Source of the DNA: Mucilaginibacter sp. JRF | GTDB lineage: Bacteria; Bacteroidota; Bacteroidia; Sphingobacteriales; Sphingobacteriaceae | Length of the DNA: 64,000 nt | Direction of reading: 5' to 3' | Assembly: GCF_015223065.1 (NCBI RefSeq) | Contig: NZ_JADFBY010000003.1 | Location: 372,001 to 436,000, forward strand | Shown: piece by piece, positions 34,968-44,330 of the stretch | How the letters are laid out: every line of letters starts with the position of its first letter | Position numbering within the stretch: the stretch's first letter is position 1 | The notes under the pieces: model-generated | Seen by the model: only the letters and a program-made list of their open reading frames with translations | Told to the model about the DNA's origin: nothing | The model's database searches: none | Translations under genes and position numbers: made by a program

Positions 34968-36005
34968 TTAATTTTTTGAGGCCGGATTGCCTATAATGTG
35001 TACCTCTCGCTCCAGCTTAACGCCGAATTTAGCATACACACTGTCTATTATCTGCGACGACAGATCATACACTTCCGGCCCGGTAGCACCGCCGTGATTA
35101 ACCAGCACCAACGCCTGATTTTTCCAGGTACCGGTGTTACCTACCACTTTGCCCCGCCAGCCGCACTGCTCTATCAACCAACCGGCCGCTAATTTAATAA
35201 ACCCTTCGCCTGCCGGATAGTTCACCACATCGGGGTGATTAGTTATTAACAAAGCGAACTTATCCACACCGATAACCGGGTTTTTGAAAAAGCTGCCTGC
35301 ATTGCCAATGGTTGATGGATCGGGTAGTTTAGAAACCCTTATGTGCGATACCACTGTTGATACATCCTTAATAGTAGGCTCACTTATACCCCGAGCGTTT
35401 AACTCCTGCTCAATAGCACCATATTTTAAATTAAGCTGCGGCGTTAACGATAGTTTATACTTTACCGATGTGATAATGTATTGCCCTTTAAGCTCGCTTT
35501 TAAATACACTTTCGCGATAGCCGAACTTGCAATCGGCATGGGTAAAGGTTTTGTATTGGCCTGTGGCTATCTCAAAGGCATGGCAGCTTTCAAATACATC
35601 CTTTATCTCTACGCCGTAGGCGCCTATGTTTTGTATGGGCGATGCGCCTACCGAACCGGGTATAAGGCTCAGGTTTTCCATACCGGCAAAACCACAGTCA
35701 ACACAAAAGTTAACCAGGTCATTCCACACCTCGCCGCCGCCGGCCTCAACCGTAACCTCATTGTGGTTAATGCGATGCTCGATACCGCGGATGTTGACGC
35801 GGATAACCAAACCATCAAAGTTTGAAACCATGAGCATATTACTGCCGCCACCTAATACCAGGCGGGGTATGCTGTGCCATTTCTCGTCGGCAAATAACTC
35901 GGCCAACTCATCTTCATTACTAATTTCAACAAAGTATTTTGCACGGGCTTCAATACCAAAAGTATTAAGATGTTTTAGAGAGGCGTTTTCCTGTATTTGC
36001 AGCAT
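34968..36005 (-). CDS. murB: UDP-N-acetylmuramate dehydrogenase
   Basis: The 345-residue flavoenzyme has the FAD-binding start NTFGIEARAKYFVEI and LVLGGGSNMLMV. The substrate region includes AGMENLSLIPGSVGASPIQNIGAYG, and GNAGSFFKNPV carries the catalytic Ser. The C-terminal part has HGGATGPEVYDL. It matches the longer type I MurB, which reduces UDP-GlcNAc-enolpyruvate to UDP-MurNAc in peptidoglycan synthesis. It is a single gene starting with ATG at 36005. Confidence 0.96.
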   Translation of the reverse strand: MLQIQENASLKHLNTFGIEARAKYFVEISNEDELAELFADEKWHSIPRLVLGGGSNMLMVSNFDGLVIRVNIRGIEHRINHNEVTVEAGGGEVWNDLVNFCVDCGFAGMENLSLIPGSVGASPIQNIGAYGVEIKDVFESCHAFEIATGQYKTFTHADCKFGYRESVFKSELKGQYIITSVKYKLSLTPQLNLKYGAIEQELNARGISEPTIKDVSTVVSHIRVSKLPDPSTIGNAGSFFKNPVIGVDKFALLITNHPDVVNYPAGEGFIKLAAGWLIEQCGWRGKVVGNTGTWKNQALVLVNHGGATGPEVYDLSSQIIDSVYAKFGVKLEREVHIIGNPASKN

Positions 36006-36103
36006 GGGTACGAATGTCGGGATTTTTTTATATTAGCCACATAATCTTATCACACTGAAAATGCACTATTCCTTATATACCTTAATAAATCTATCACTCA
36101 CTA

Positions 36104-36463
36104 ATGAATTGTTTTAATTGCCTTACCCCAAACGCCGACGATGCTAAATTTTGTAAAAACTGCGGAACGAGCCTGTATTTTACAAAAACGCCAAAATCAC
36201 CTTCTGATATATTGCTGATTGTTTTTATAACGATTGGCCTGATAGTAAACATAGGTCAGTTTATTATACAGCAAGCATTTGACAATTGGTATCAAGCCCC
36301 GATAAAATATGCCATAAGCGGTGCCTGGATCTTGCAATGCCTTAGCTTCATACTTTTACCATTGGCAATTAAAGATACAAGTTTAAAAACCGTCGGTTTT
36401 ATACTTGCGGCTATATGGATAATTTATGGAATCTACAGCAACGTTATATTTTTGATACGATAG
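36104..36463 (+). CDS. Zinc-ribbon membrane protein
   Basis: The 119-residue protein starts with a C4 zinc ribbon (MNCFNCLTPNADDAKFCKNCGTSL), followed by three hydrophobic helices at about residues 34-58, 67-88 and 93-117. Such proteins are widespread, and the function is not known. The stop codon is immediately adjacent to the stop of the convergent photolyase gene, with no space for a separate terminator. Confidence 0.75.
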   Translation: MNCFNCLTPNADDAKFCKNCGTSLYFTKTPKSPSDILLIVFITIGLIVNIGQFIIQQAFDNWYQAPIKYAISGAWILQCLSFILLPLAIKDTSLKTVGFILAAIWIIYGIYSNVIFLIR

Positions 36464-37777
36464 TTACTTACCCAACGCATCCTTAAAAGCTTTCAATACT
36501 CTCTCCCTTGCTGCCTTATGATCAACAATCGGGTTGGGGTATTTGGTGAAATCGGCGTATTCGGGTACCCATTTCTTAACGTACTCCAACTTGGGGTCGA
36601 ACTTTTTTTGTTGCGATTCGGGGTTGAATATCCTGAAGTAAGGCGCGGCATCAGTACCTGAGCCTGCCGCCCATTGCCAGCCACCCACGTTGCTGGCCAT
36701 TTCGTAATCCAGCAGCTTTTGGGCAAAGTAATGTTCGCCCCAGCGCCAGTCTATCAGCAGATCCTTACTTAAAAAGCTGGCCGTAACCATGCGGACGCGG
36801 TTGTGCATGTAGCCTGTTTCGTTCAGTTCGCGCATACCGGCATCAACCAGCGGGTATCCGGTACGGCCTTCGCACCAGGCCTTAAAGTGTTCCTCGTTGT
36901 TCACCCATTTAACCCTATCATACTCCGGCCTAAAGGCATGATCCATAGTATGCGGAAAATGGTGTAGCACCATCATATAAAACTCGCGCCATATTAATTC
37001 ATTCAGCCAGGTTTTTTCATGGCATTCATTGGCATCAGTGGCCAACCGGCGTATACTTAGCGTACCGAAGCGCAGGTGCAAGCCAATATGCGATGTACCT
37101 TTCATAGCCGGATAGTCGCGGGTTTTGGCGTAGTCGTCCATCACATCACGGTATTTTTTATCCGGAAACTTACGGCTGCTTTTTTCAAAACCCATATCCT
37201 TTAATGTGGGCATAGCCGCGGCCCTGAATGTATGCAGGTTTTTAAAATATTTTTTGTTGGGATAAGCTTTTAAATAAAATGGCTTTAGCGTTTGCAGCCA
37301 ACGATTTTTATATGGTGTAAAAACAGTGTATGGCTTACCATCATCCTTGGTTACCTCGTCGCGCTCAAATATTACCTGATCCTTGTAGGTCTTTAGTTCG
37401 ATACCTTCCTTTTTTAGCAGGGCGGCAATATCCTTATCGCGTTTGGTGGCATAAGGCTCATAATCGTGATTGGTATATACTTCGACAACCGGGTATTCCT
37501 TTAACAGATGTTTAAATACCTTATCGGGCGTATTATAAAACACCAGCAGATCCGAATTGTGCTTTTTCAGCTCGGCCTTTAATTCCTCAATGGTTTGGTA
37601 AATGAACGTTACCCGTGCATCATCCTTATCTTTCAGATCGTCGAGTATCTCGCGGTCAAATATAAATATAGGCAGTACGGGGTTGCCGCTTTTTTGGGCA
37701 CGGTATAAACCGGCATTATCATCCAGGCGCAGATCGCGCCGAAACCAAAATACGGATACAGGTTGCTTATCGGCCAT
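36464..37777 (-). CDS. Class I photolyase/cryptochrome-family flavoprotein
   Basis: The 437-residue protein has the antenna domain start VFWFRRDLRLDDNAGL and the FAD domain with LNELIWREFYMMVLHHFP, GYPLVDAGMRELNETGYMHNRVRMVTASFLSKDLLIDW, and DYEMASNVGGWQWAAGSG. This fits CPD photolyases, which repair pyrimidine dimers using blue light. A cryptochrome role cannot be excluded. The start overlaps the end of the TIGR01777-like gene by 11 bp, making it the third gene of an SDR-SDR-photolyase operon. Confidence 0.93.
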   Translation of the reverse strand: MADKQPVSVFWFRRDLRLDDNAGLYRAQKSGNPVLPIFIFDREILDDLKDKDDARVTFIYQTIEELKAELKKHNSDLLVFYNTPDKVFKHLLKEYPVVEVYTNHDYEPYATKRDKDIAALLKKEGIELKTYKDQVIFERDEVTKDDGKPYTVFTPYKNRWLQTLKPFYLKAYPNKKYFKNLHTFRAAAMPTLKDMGFEKSSRKFPDKKYRDVMDDYAKTRDYPAMKGTSHIGLHLRFGTLSIRRLATDANECHEKTWLNELIWREFYMMVLHHFPHTMDHAFRPEYDRVKWVNNEEHFKAWCEGRTGYPLVDAGMRELNETGYMHNRVRMVTASFLSKDLLIDWRWGEHYFAQKLLDYEMASNVGGWQWAAGSGTDAAPYFRIFNPESQQKKFDPKLEYVKKWVPEYADFTKYPNPIVDHKAARERVLKAFKDALGK

Positions 37778-38675
37778 AAATATCGGTCAGTGCTTTATCA
37801 ATACTGTTAAATTTGAAAATGTAGCCCGCCTGCTCAATTTTGTCGGCGGCTACTTTGGTGCTGCCTAACACCAGCGTACTCATTTCGCCAAGGGCCAGAT
37901 TAAGGGCAAAGGCAGGTACATTGGGCAGCCATAAGGGGCGTCTTAAATGCTGTGCTACATGTTTGGTAAGCTGTTTATTAGTTACCGGGTTAGGTGCAAC
38001 CATATTATAGACACCCTCTAACTCCTGCTCAATGCCGTACAAATATATTCCGGCTACATCCTGCCAATGTATCCAGGGTATCCATTGTTTGCCGCTGCCC
38101 AGCGCAGCGCCAAAGCCAAACTTTATAGGTGCCGATAGGCGAGGCAATGCCCCGGCATGCTTATCCAACACTACCCCGGTACGGAATTTAGCTACACGCA
38201 AACCCAACTGCTTACCCTCATCAACCTCTTGCTCCCATAGCACACAGCAATGACCTAAAAAGTCATTGGCAGGCGGGTTTTCTTCGGTAAGCAGTTCATC
38301 GCCACGGTCGCTGTAATAACCCGTGCCCGATGCGGAAACTACGGCCTTAACCTGATGGAGTTTACGCTTAAGCAGATCATACAACAATTCTATCGATTTG
38401 GTGCGGCTCTCGATCACTACCTTTTTACGTTCGTCCGTCCAGCGTTCATCAGCAATACCGGCTCCCGCCAGGTGAATAATGGTATCAACGCCATCAATAC
38501 AGACATCGTCAATAATACCTTTGCTAACGTCCCACTTAAAGGTTTGCACCCGCTTATCCTTACCCTCGCCACGGCTTAGTACGTTTACCGTATAACCCTT
38601 GCTCAATAACAGATCGGTCAATTGCCGCCCCAGGCCACCGGAGCCGCCGGTAAGTAATATCTTTTTATTGCTCAT
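37767..38675 (-). CDS. TIGR01777-like NAD(P)-dependent epimerase/reductase
   Basis: The 302-residue SDR has a Rossmann motif LLTGGSGGLGRQL, then DTIIHLAGAGIADERWTDERKK, SASGTGYYSDRGDE (Tyr of the active site), and the C-terminal DUF1731-like segment LPNVPAFALNLALGEMSTLVLGSTKVAADKI. These are the marks of the TIGR01777 (YfcH-type) family. The natural substrate is unknown. It follows the DUF2867-type gene by 8 bp and overlaps the photolyase gene. Confidence 0.92.
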   Translation of the reverse strand: MSNKKILLTGGSGGLGRQLTDLLLSKGYTVNVLSRGEGKDKRVQTFKWDVSKGIIDDVCIDGVDTIIHLAGAGIADERWTDERKKVVIESRTKSIELLYDLLKRKLHQVKAVVSASGTGYYSDRGDELLTEENPPANDFLGHCCVLWEQEVDEGKQLGLRVAKFRTGVVLDKHAGALPRLSAPIKFGFGAALGSGKQWIPWIHWQDVAGIYLYGIEQELEGVYNMVAPNPVTNKQLTKHVAQHLRRPLWLPNVPAFALNLALGEMSTLVLGSTKVAADKIEQAGYIFKFNSIDKALTDIYGR

Positions 38676-38683
38676 TGTAATGT

Positions 38684-40141
38684 TCAGGCTTTTATAGTGC
38701 GTTGATCTTCAAACTGCACTATCTGTTTGGCCATGCCGTTAAATATAAACAGGTGGAAAGGCCACATCATATACCAATACGCACGCCCCCATACGCCATT
38801 GGGCCTGAAGGTAGCTATCTGACTTAAAAACTTCTTGCCTTTTCTGTCAATTATTTTGAATTCGAGCCAAGCCTCGCCGGGTAGTTTCATTTCGGCATAT
38901 AACAGCAGGCGTTTGTTCAACTTATCGGCCAATAGTACGCGCCAAAAGTCTATCACATCGCCGGGCTCAACGCTGCTGCCGCTGGTGCGGCCCCGGCGCG
39001 AGCCTACGCCGCCAAACATCTTATCTAAAAACCCGCGGATGCTCCATATCCAATCCCAGTAATACCAGCCGCGGTCGCCGCCTATGGCCCAAATATTCTT
39101 TTCTACCTTATCGCTATCCACCTCAAAAGGCAGCTTTACCTTATATTCAAGCGTACCATTTTGCGGTACTTTTATCTGATCCATAAACTCCGACTTAAGG
39201 TAGCCGTAGTTCAGCGCATCCTTCCAGCTCGATACTATGGAGTTTTGCTCTATCTTTTCAAAGGCCAGTTCCAGGCTTTGCTCATAGGTTAGGCACTGTC
39301 GGGGTACTACATCATCAATATTGTGGTTGCGCATTATGGTTTCGTTCTTCATGCTTTGCACCAGGCTATTGGCCAGCGAGTAATTTATCGAAGTAACAAA
39401 GTATAACCAGTACGATGACAGCTTGGGCGACAAGAATGGAATGGTGATCATGGTACGTTTAAACCCTCGCACCTTGGCATACCTCAGCATCATCTCCTTA
39501 AAGCTGAGCACATCGGGTCCGCCAATATCAAAGGTTTTGCCTAAAGCCTTTTCGTTCAGGATAACGCCTTCCAGGTAGCCCAGCACATCGCGTATGCCAA
39601 TGGGCTGGCAGCGGGTGTTCACCCATTTAGGTACGGTCATTAACGGAAGTTTTTCCGTCAGATCGCGAATGATTTCGAACGATGAACTGCCCGAGCCGAT
39701 GATGATGGATGCCCTTAGTACCGTAACCGGAGCCTTGCCCTCTTGCAGCACATCCTCAACATTCTTGCGCGATAACAGGTGTTTTGAAAGGTTATCATCA
39801 TTAACGATGCCGCTCAAAAATATCACCTGGCGGCAATTGGTTTTATTCAGCTTTTGGATGAAGCTATGGGCAGACAGCGCCTCGAGCTCGGCAAAATCGG
39901 GCACCTGCGACATGGAGTGCACCAGATAGTAGGCGGCATCAATATCCTGCGGAAAATCCTCAATATCATCTTCACGCAGCAGATCGCCTTTTATTAGGGA
40001 CACCCGGTCGCTAAAATCGCTCTGTTCATGAAAGCGGCGCTTATCGCGCACCAGGCATACCACGTTATGCCTCTTCTCTAACAATACAGGGATAAGCCTT
40101 GTTCCTATGTATCCGTTCGCGCCGGCAAGTAACACTTTCAT
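38684..40141 (-). CDS. SDR-family protein with C-terminal DUF2867 domain
   Basis: The 485-residue protein has a Rossmann N-terminus (LLAGANGYIGTRLIPVLLEKRHNV) with the atypical SDR segments DAAYYLVHSMSQ and APVTVLRASIIIGSGSSSFEII. Residues from about 320 onward form the DUF2867 region, including GTRRGRTSGS-like basic residues, DVIDFWRVLLAD and a closing WPFHLFIFNGM. The function is not defined. It is the first gene of the operon with the second SDR and the photolyase, suggesting a light- or oxidation-linked role. Confidence 0.87.
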   Translation of the reverse strand: MKVLLAGANGYIGTRLIPVLLEKRHNVVCLVRDKRRFHEQSDFSDRVSLIKGDLLREDDIEDFPQDIDAAYYLVHSMSQVPDFAELEALSAHSFIQKLNKTNCRQVIFLSGIVNDDNLSKHLLSRKNVEDVLQEGKAPVTVLRASIIIGSGSSSFEIIRDLTEKLPLMTVPKWVNTRCQPIGIRDVLGYLEGVILNEKALGKTFDIGGPDVLSFKEMMLRYAKVRGFKRTMITIPFLSPKLSSYWLYFVTSINYSLANSLVQSMKNETIMRNHNIDDVVPRQCLTYEQSLELAFEKIEQNSIVSSWKDALNYGYLKSEFMDQIKVPQNGTLEYKVKLPFEVDSDKVEKNIWAIGGDRGWYYWDWIWSIRGFLDKMFGGVGSRRGRTSGSSVEPGDVIDFWRVLLADKLNKRLLLYAEMKLPGEAWLEFKIIDRKGKKFLSQIATFRPNGVWGRAYWYMMWPFHLFIFNGMAKQIVQFEDQRTIKA

Positions 40142-40201
40142 GCCTTATTGAACAACGCAAAAGCCAAAAAGTGTTTGCTACCACTTAGAGCTAAACGGAA
40201 T

Positions 40202-40231
40202 AAAAAAAGCGCTATGCAATGCACAGCGCTT
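40202..40231 (-). terminator. Terminator of the small membrane protein gene
   Basis: AAGCGCT and AGCGCTT pair around an 11-base loop. On the minus strand the stem is followed by a run of T. Confidence 0.8.
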
Positions 40232-40252
40232 CACTAAAATATTTTTAAGCTT

Positions 40253-40450
40253 TTATTTTTGTTTACCTAATATGGCAAAAACACCTTTTAAAGCGATGAT
40301 AGTACCAACAACCATGGCGGCATTAGCTACCCATGAATATATAGCAGCTTCGCCAACAAAACGGAAGAAACATCCGAATAAACCAACAAATATTGCTACT
40401 ACCAATATTTTGTAATGCCCTTCGGCATTTGCGTTTTCCATTGAATTCAT
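40253..40450 (-). CDS. Small two-helix membrane protein
   Basis: The 65-residue product has a short polar N-terminus and two hydrophobic helices: ILVVAIFVGLFGCFFRFVG and SWVANAAMVVGTIIALKGVFAIL. No family is recognised, though the composition is typical of small inner-membrane proteins. It has its own terminator, which supports it being a real gene. A second in-frame ATG three codons in is an alternative start. Confidence 0.7.
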   Translation of the reverse strand: MNSMENANAEGHYKILVVAIFVGLFGCFFRFVGEAAIYSWVANAAMVVGTIIALKGVFAILGKQK

Positions 40451-40519
40451 GACTGAATAATTTTAATTGGCACAAAAATAAAAAAATATGCTACAATAGC
40501 CGTATCGGTTTAAACATTT

Positions 40520-42157
40520 TTAATGTACAGAAAAATCGTACAAAGTAACATTTACATCGCTTGATGCCTTTGGGTCTTCCGGGCGATAGCTCATCAGCGG
40601 TTTGGCCATTTTCTCCACGTGTTCGCGGAATAATAAGGGGCCGTTATTATCCTTGTAGTACCATAATGGGTCGCCAATAAAATCGCCAATGGGTATATCC
40701 ATGTGGTTATGCTGAATAACCCACACACGCTTCTTACCCTTAAACGGATTCAGATCTACATCCAGCTGCTTAAAGTAGTTGTTAAAATCGGTTACCTTAT
40801 GCCTGTAATCATTACCCACAATGGCGTTAAACTTCATGGGGTATATCTGCTTGTACAGGTTATATCCCGGCAGATCGTTCCAGTAAACGTACACCACATC
40901 GCCGGGTTTATAATTATCGTTCAGATAAGTTAACGCCTCGCGCTGAAATGATTTTTTATAATCGCCAAACAGGTACGGGTCTTTTACCTGGGCCAGCGTG
41001 TTTTTTATCGGACCAAATACTACCATCAACGCCAGCACAGCAAGCGCGATAGGCGAGCGGTAAGGCCTCTGCGCGAAGAAGTCAACCCCGGCAGCAAGCA
41101 GCACTATAAACAACGGCGCCAAAAACAATGTAAGCCGTTCGTGAAACGGATAAAGCTTTAGTGCCGATGCCGCGAACACAATAAGGAATGCAAAGCCGAT
41201 GATCAACAGCAATTGCTTTTTGCCACTTAAAAGCTGCCATGTACCCAGCGCTGCAAGCAGCAGGGGTACAAATATCATACGTAGCAGGGTTTGTTGCAGT
41301 ACGCCGGTATTGTATACATTTATCCAGCTTAAACCCATCGGGTAGTTAAGGAATGATACCATGCGCTTTACCAGCCATGGCAGGGCATGCGCTGATAGTG
41401 GCATAAACGAATCGTGATAGACGAAGAAGTATACCAGCCAGGCCGTATCACTATCCTTACTGGTAAACAGCACGTAGTTTATAATAAAGCTGCCAAACCA
41501 CAACGCGAACACCGGCATCATAGCCCATATTTGCTTGTACTGCTTTTTTATGAGCAAACCTAAGCCTATTGCCCCCGTCATAGCGGCCATTATAAATATA
41601 GACGCGAAGGAGAACCATACTATCGCGGCACCCCATAAGCCCCATACCAGGCGCTCTTTCAGGGCCGACTTATCATGATATTTCAGGTACAGATACAACA
41701 GCAATATAACCGAGAATAGCTCGACCGAATATTGCTTAGCCTCAACAGAATGATAAAGGGTGATAGGCCCAAAGGCCAGCAAGGCAACAGCCACTAAGCT
41801 ACCGGCCGGTTTTAACAACCTTTGCACTACCGGCACAAACAGTACTAATGATAGCACGCCACATATAAAAGGAAACAACCTTAACGGAATCTCGTGCGCG
41901 CCAAACACCGTGGTAAAGCCTTTAACTATTAACAGGTACCCAAGCGGGGCTTTTTGCTGAAAAGGTAATGGTTTGGTGGCTACATCGGTAAAGCCATATT
42001 CGGCAAAACCGGTTGAGAGGTATACCTCATCTTCCCAAAGCGAACGGTTATCAACCAAATGGTAAACGCGCAGCACTATGCCTAACGCAACAATTATCCA
42101 TAGTATATTTTTACTGCTAAAAAAGCCTGTACCGGTGCTACTTGAAGATGAGTTCAC
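40520..42157 (-). CDS. GT39/ArnT-like membrane glycosyltransferase
   Basis: The 545-residue protein has about eleven membrane helices. After the first helix, NRSLWEDEVYLSTGFAEYGF carries the acidic DE pair typical of polyisoprenyl-phosphate-dependent GT-C enzymes. KAPLGYLLIVKGFTTVFGAHEIPLRLFPFICGVLSLVLF is the usual second loop and helix. The C-terminus is a soluble periplasmic domain. It probably transfers a lipid-linked sugar to an envelope acceptor. It is a single gene without glycan neighbours. Confidence 0.85.
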   Translation of the reverse strand: MNSSSSSTGTGFFSSKNILWIIVALGIVLRVYHLVDNRSLWEDEVYLSTGFAEYGFTDVATKPLPFQQKAPLGYLLIVKGFTTVFGAHEIPLRLFPFICGVLSLVLFVPVVQRLLKPAGSLVAVALLAFGPITLYHSVEAKQYSVELFSVILLLYLYLKYHDKSALKERLVWGLWGAAIVWFSFASIFIMAAMTGAIGLGLLIKKQYKQIWAMMPVFALWFGSFIINYVLFTSKDSDTAWLVYFFVYHDSFMPLSAHALPWLVKRMVSFLNYPMGLSWINVYNTGVLQQTLLRMIFVPLLLAALGTWQLLSGKKQLLLIIGFAFLIVFAASALKLYPFHERLTLFLAPLFIVLLAAGVDFFAQRPYRSPIALAVLALMVVFGPIKNTLAQVKDPYLFGDYKKSFQREALTYLNDNYKPGDVVYVYWNDLPGYNLYKQIYPMKFNAIVGNDYRHKVTDFNNYFKQLDVDLNPFKGKKRVWVIQHNHMDIPIGDFIGDPLWYYKDNNGPLLFREHVEKMAKPLMSYRPEDPKASSDVNVTLYDFSVH

Positions 42158-42210
42158 ATTTAATCAATTAGGGACAGCCTAAAAATAAGGCATTTATGTG
42201 TATAAAATGC

Positions 42211-42239
42211 AAAAAAGCGCCTTTTTGGGGCGCTTTTTT
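42211..42239 (-). terminator. Terminator of the DUF4349 lipoprotein gene
   Basis: AAAAAAGCGCC pairs perfectly with GGCGCTTTTTT around a short loop, about 30 bp after the lipoprotein stop. The symmetrical A and T runs would allow function in either direction. Confidence 0.9.
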
Positions 42240-42267
42240 GTACAACTACAATTTGTATTAACTAATA

Positions 42268-43155
42268 CTATACAACCGGCTTAATTGGCCCCTTATCGGC
42301 AAACCAGGCGGGGTGTTTACGCTTGTAATATTTGTATATCAACCACATAGCTACACCCATCAATACAAACACCCACATATTGGCTAACGCGATGAATATC
42401 TCAGCAACTATAAGTACACCGTTAATCAGCGACTGTTTTAAGCGCTGCAAAAAACTGATATTGTATATCGCCGGATCAGTATCGGGCATACGCTCCCTGA
42501 TGATGGTATTGTTCTGGAAAAAATTGAGGCTTACGGTGCTGTATTTTACTGCCGCGTCAATACGTTTGGTGTTGATCTGCTCGTCAACCAGCGCATCCTT
42601 AAATATCAATACATCCTGTGGATTCTTTAGCTTGATAGTGCCTTGCTTTTGCTGCTTCACCAGCTCCTTACGGCTATCCATCCGCATTTGCGATTCGAGG
42701 TATTGCAGCGTATTATCCTCAATATCCATATTGCTTACCGTGGTGTATACGCCAAGGCGGTTTACCGCGCTTACAAACGTCGTTAAGTGCTCGGCGGGCA
42801 CCTTAACCATCATATCGGCATAGGTATTAAATGCTGATACCCGCATTACCGAGTCATCATCCAGCTTTACCTCCTTCAACCGCTCAACGTCTGATCGTAA
42901 ATGATGGTTCATCACCATGCCTTTATATTGTTGCGTAAGGGCGGTTACATCATCGCCTACTTTTCGTACATCAGTAACCTTAAAGGTTAGTCCGGCGGTT
43001 TTTATCAGCTTTTGTTGTTCCGTGTCTATACTATCGGCAGCCACCAGATCCATGTCACTACTTTCGCTTTTCAAGGTTCTGTAATCCCCATTTCCGGTGC
43101 ATGAGTATAGCGTCACCGCTGCGCACAGCAGTGCAATTAAAACTTTGACTTTCAT
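42268..43155 (-). CDS. DUF4349-domain lipoprotein
   Basis: The 295-residue protein has a lipobox (AAVTLYSC, Cys19). The domain opens IKTAGLTFKVTDVRKVGDDVTALTQQYKGMVMNHHL, characteristic of DUF4349. A coiled-coil stretch follows (about 155-200), and a membrane helix lies near 255-278 followed by a basic tail. DUF4349 proteins are widespread envelope proteins of unknown function. The gene lies downstream of the atp operon but is separated by 175 bp and a terminator. Confidence 0.87.
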   Translation of the reverse strand: MKVKVLIALLCAAVTLYSCTGNGDYRTLKSESSDMDLVAADSIDTEQQKLIKTAGLTFKVTDVRKVGDDVTALTQQYKGMVMNHHLRSDVERLKEVKLDDDSVMRVSAFNTYADMMVKVPAEHLTTFVSAVNRLGVYTTVSNMDIEDNTLQYLESQMRMDSRKELVKQQKQGTIKLKNPQDVLIFKDALVDEQINTKRIDAAVKYSTVSLNFFQNNTIIRERMPDTDPAIYNISFLQRLKQSLINGVLIVAEIFIALANMWVFVLMGVAMWLIYKYYKRKHPAWFADKGPIKPVV

Positions 43156-43277
43156 AATGTTATAGGTTTTTTATTTTAATACCTGATGGATGCAAAAGGT
43201 AACCTGTTTGCACAATTAATAACCTGAATGTTACAGATTATCAGGCACAAATAATTAAACAGCGGGCGCTGTAAAAC

Positions 43278-43308
43278 AAAAAAGACCACCCTTTTGAGGT
43301 AGCCTTTC
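43278..43308 (-). terminator. Terminator of the ATP synthase operon
   Basis: On the minus strand AGGCTACC pairs with GGTGGTCT (two G-U pairs) and is followed by TTTTTTGTTTT, about 25 bp after the atpG stop. Confidence 0.75.
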
Positions 43309-43330
43309 GGTATAATTGATGTGAATTATA

Positions 43331-44221
43331 TTATCCGTTTGATAATGCTGCCGCGCCACTAACTATCTCGGTAAGCTCGGTAGTAATGGCTGCCTGACGA
43401 GCCTGGTTGTATGATAGTTTCAGGCTGCGTAACAACTCACCGGCATTATCGGTTGCCTTGTCCATGGCCGTCATACGGGCACCATGTTCTGATGCGTGCG
43501 AATCAAGCACGGCACGGTAAAGCTGTAGTTTGATATTTTTAGGTATCAGCTCAGCAACTATCTCCTCTTTTGATGGCTCCAAGATGTAATCAACCTGTTG
43601 AGAAGCAGCCTTAGCATCAACCTTAGTTTCCAGCTTTGGTACAGGCAGTAACTGCTCACTGGCCAGTATTTGCACAGCGGCGTTACGGAAGTGATTGTAC
43701 ACCACCTCAACACGATCGTAATCGCCATTAACAAAACCCTGCATAATAGCCTCGGTAATTACCGATGTATTGGCAAAGTTAAGGTTTTGGTAAAGCTCGT
43801 TATTGTTGCCAATAACGTTGTACTTACGGCGGCTAAAAAAGTCGTGACCCTTTTTACCGATAGCCACAATTGAAACATTACCGTTTTTTAACTGCTCGCT
43901 GTATTTTTCGGCGATCAGGTTGTTGGCAGTTTTAATGGCATTGGCATTGAATGCACCGGCCAAACCACGGTTTGATGATACCACAACTATCAATACACGT
44001 ACCGGCTCACGCTCCTGCAGGTATGGAGATGCGCCATCTTCAAGGCTGGCTGACAGGTTAGCCAAAAGCTCCTTCAGCTTGGTAGCATACGGACGTAACT
44101 GTACAATAGCATTGGTAGCACGCTTTAACTTGGCAGCCGAAACCATTTTCATGGCCTTGGTGATCTGCTGCGTTGAGCTTACCGATGTTATCCTGTTTCT
44201 TACTTCTTTTAAATTAGCCAT
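43331..44221 (-). CDS. atpG: F-ATPase gamma subunit
   Basis: The 296-residue rotor subunit begins MANLKEVRNRITSVSSTQQITKAMKMVSAAKLKRA, the conserved N-terminal helix. It ends with LVRSLKLS-like NAGELLRSLKLSYNQARQAAITTELTEIVSGAAALSNG, the C-terminal helix that forms the shaft. The central fold has VLIVVVSSNRGLAGAFNANAIK. It is the last gene of the operon. Beta and epsilon do not follow, as is usual in Bacteroidota where atpD and atpC sit elsewhere. A 109-bp gap with an inverted repeat separates it from atpA. Confidence 0.97.
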   Translation of the reverse strand: MANLKEVRNRITSVSSTQQITKAMKMVSAAKLKRATNAIVQLRPYATKLKELLANLSASLEDGASPYLQEREPVRVLIVVVSSNRGLAGAFNANAIKTANNLIAEKYSEQLKNGNVSIVAIGKKGHDFFSRRKYNVIGNNNELYQNLNFANTSVITEAIMQGFVNGDYDRVEVVYNHFRNAAVQILASEQLLPVPKLETKVDAKAASQQVDYILEPSKEEIVAELIPKNIKLQLYRAVLDSHASEHGARMTAMDKATDNAGELLRSLKLSYNQARQAAITTELTEIVSGAAALSNG

Positions 44222-44247
44222 TTAGTTGATGTGCAAATTTGCTTATA

Positions 44248-44320
44248 TGCAGATGTGCAGATGTTTTAGATGGCGGATATTTAAATGCTATTTGCACATT
44301 TACTCATCCGCACATCTGCA
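44248..44320. repeat. Inverted repeat in the atpA-atpG gap
   Basis: TGCAGATGTGCAGATG at 44248-44263 and CATCCGCACATCTGCA at 44305-44320 match as inverted copies at 15 of 16 positions, with a 41-bp loop. It could form a stem-loop in the operon mRNA. No T run follows, so simple termination is unlikely. Confidence 0.7.
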
Positions 44321-44330
44321 CATTAAAAAA

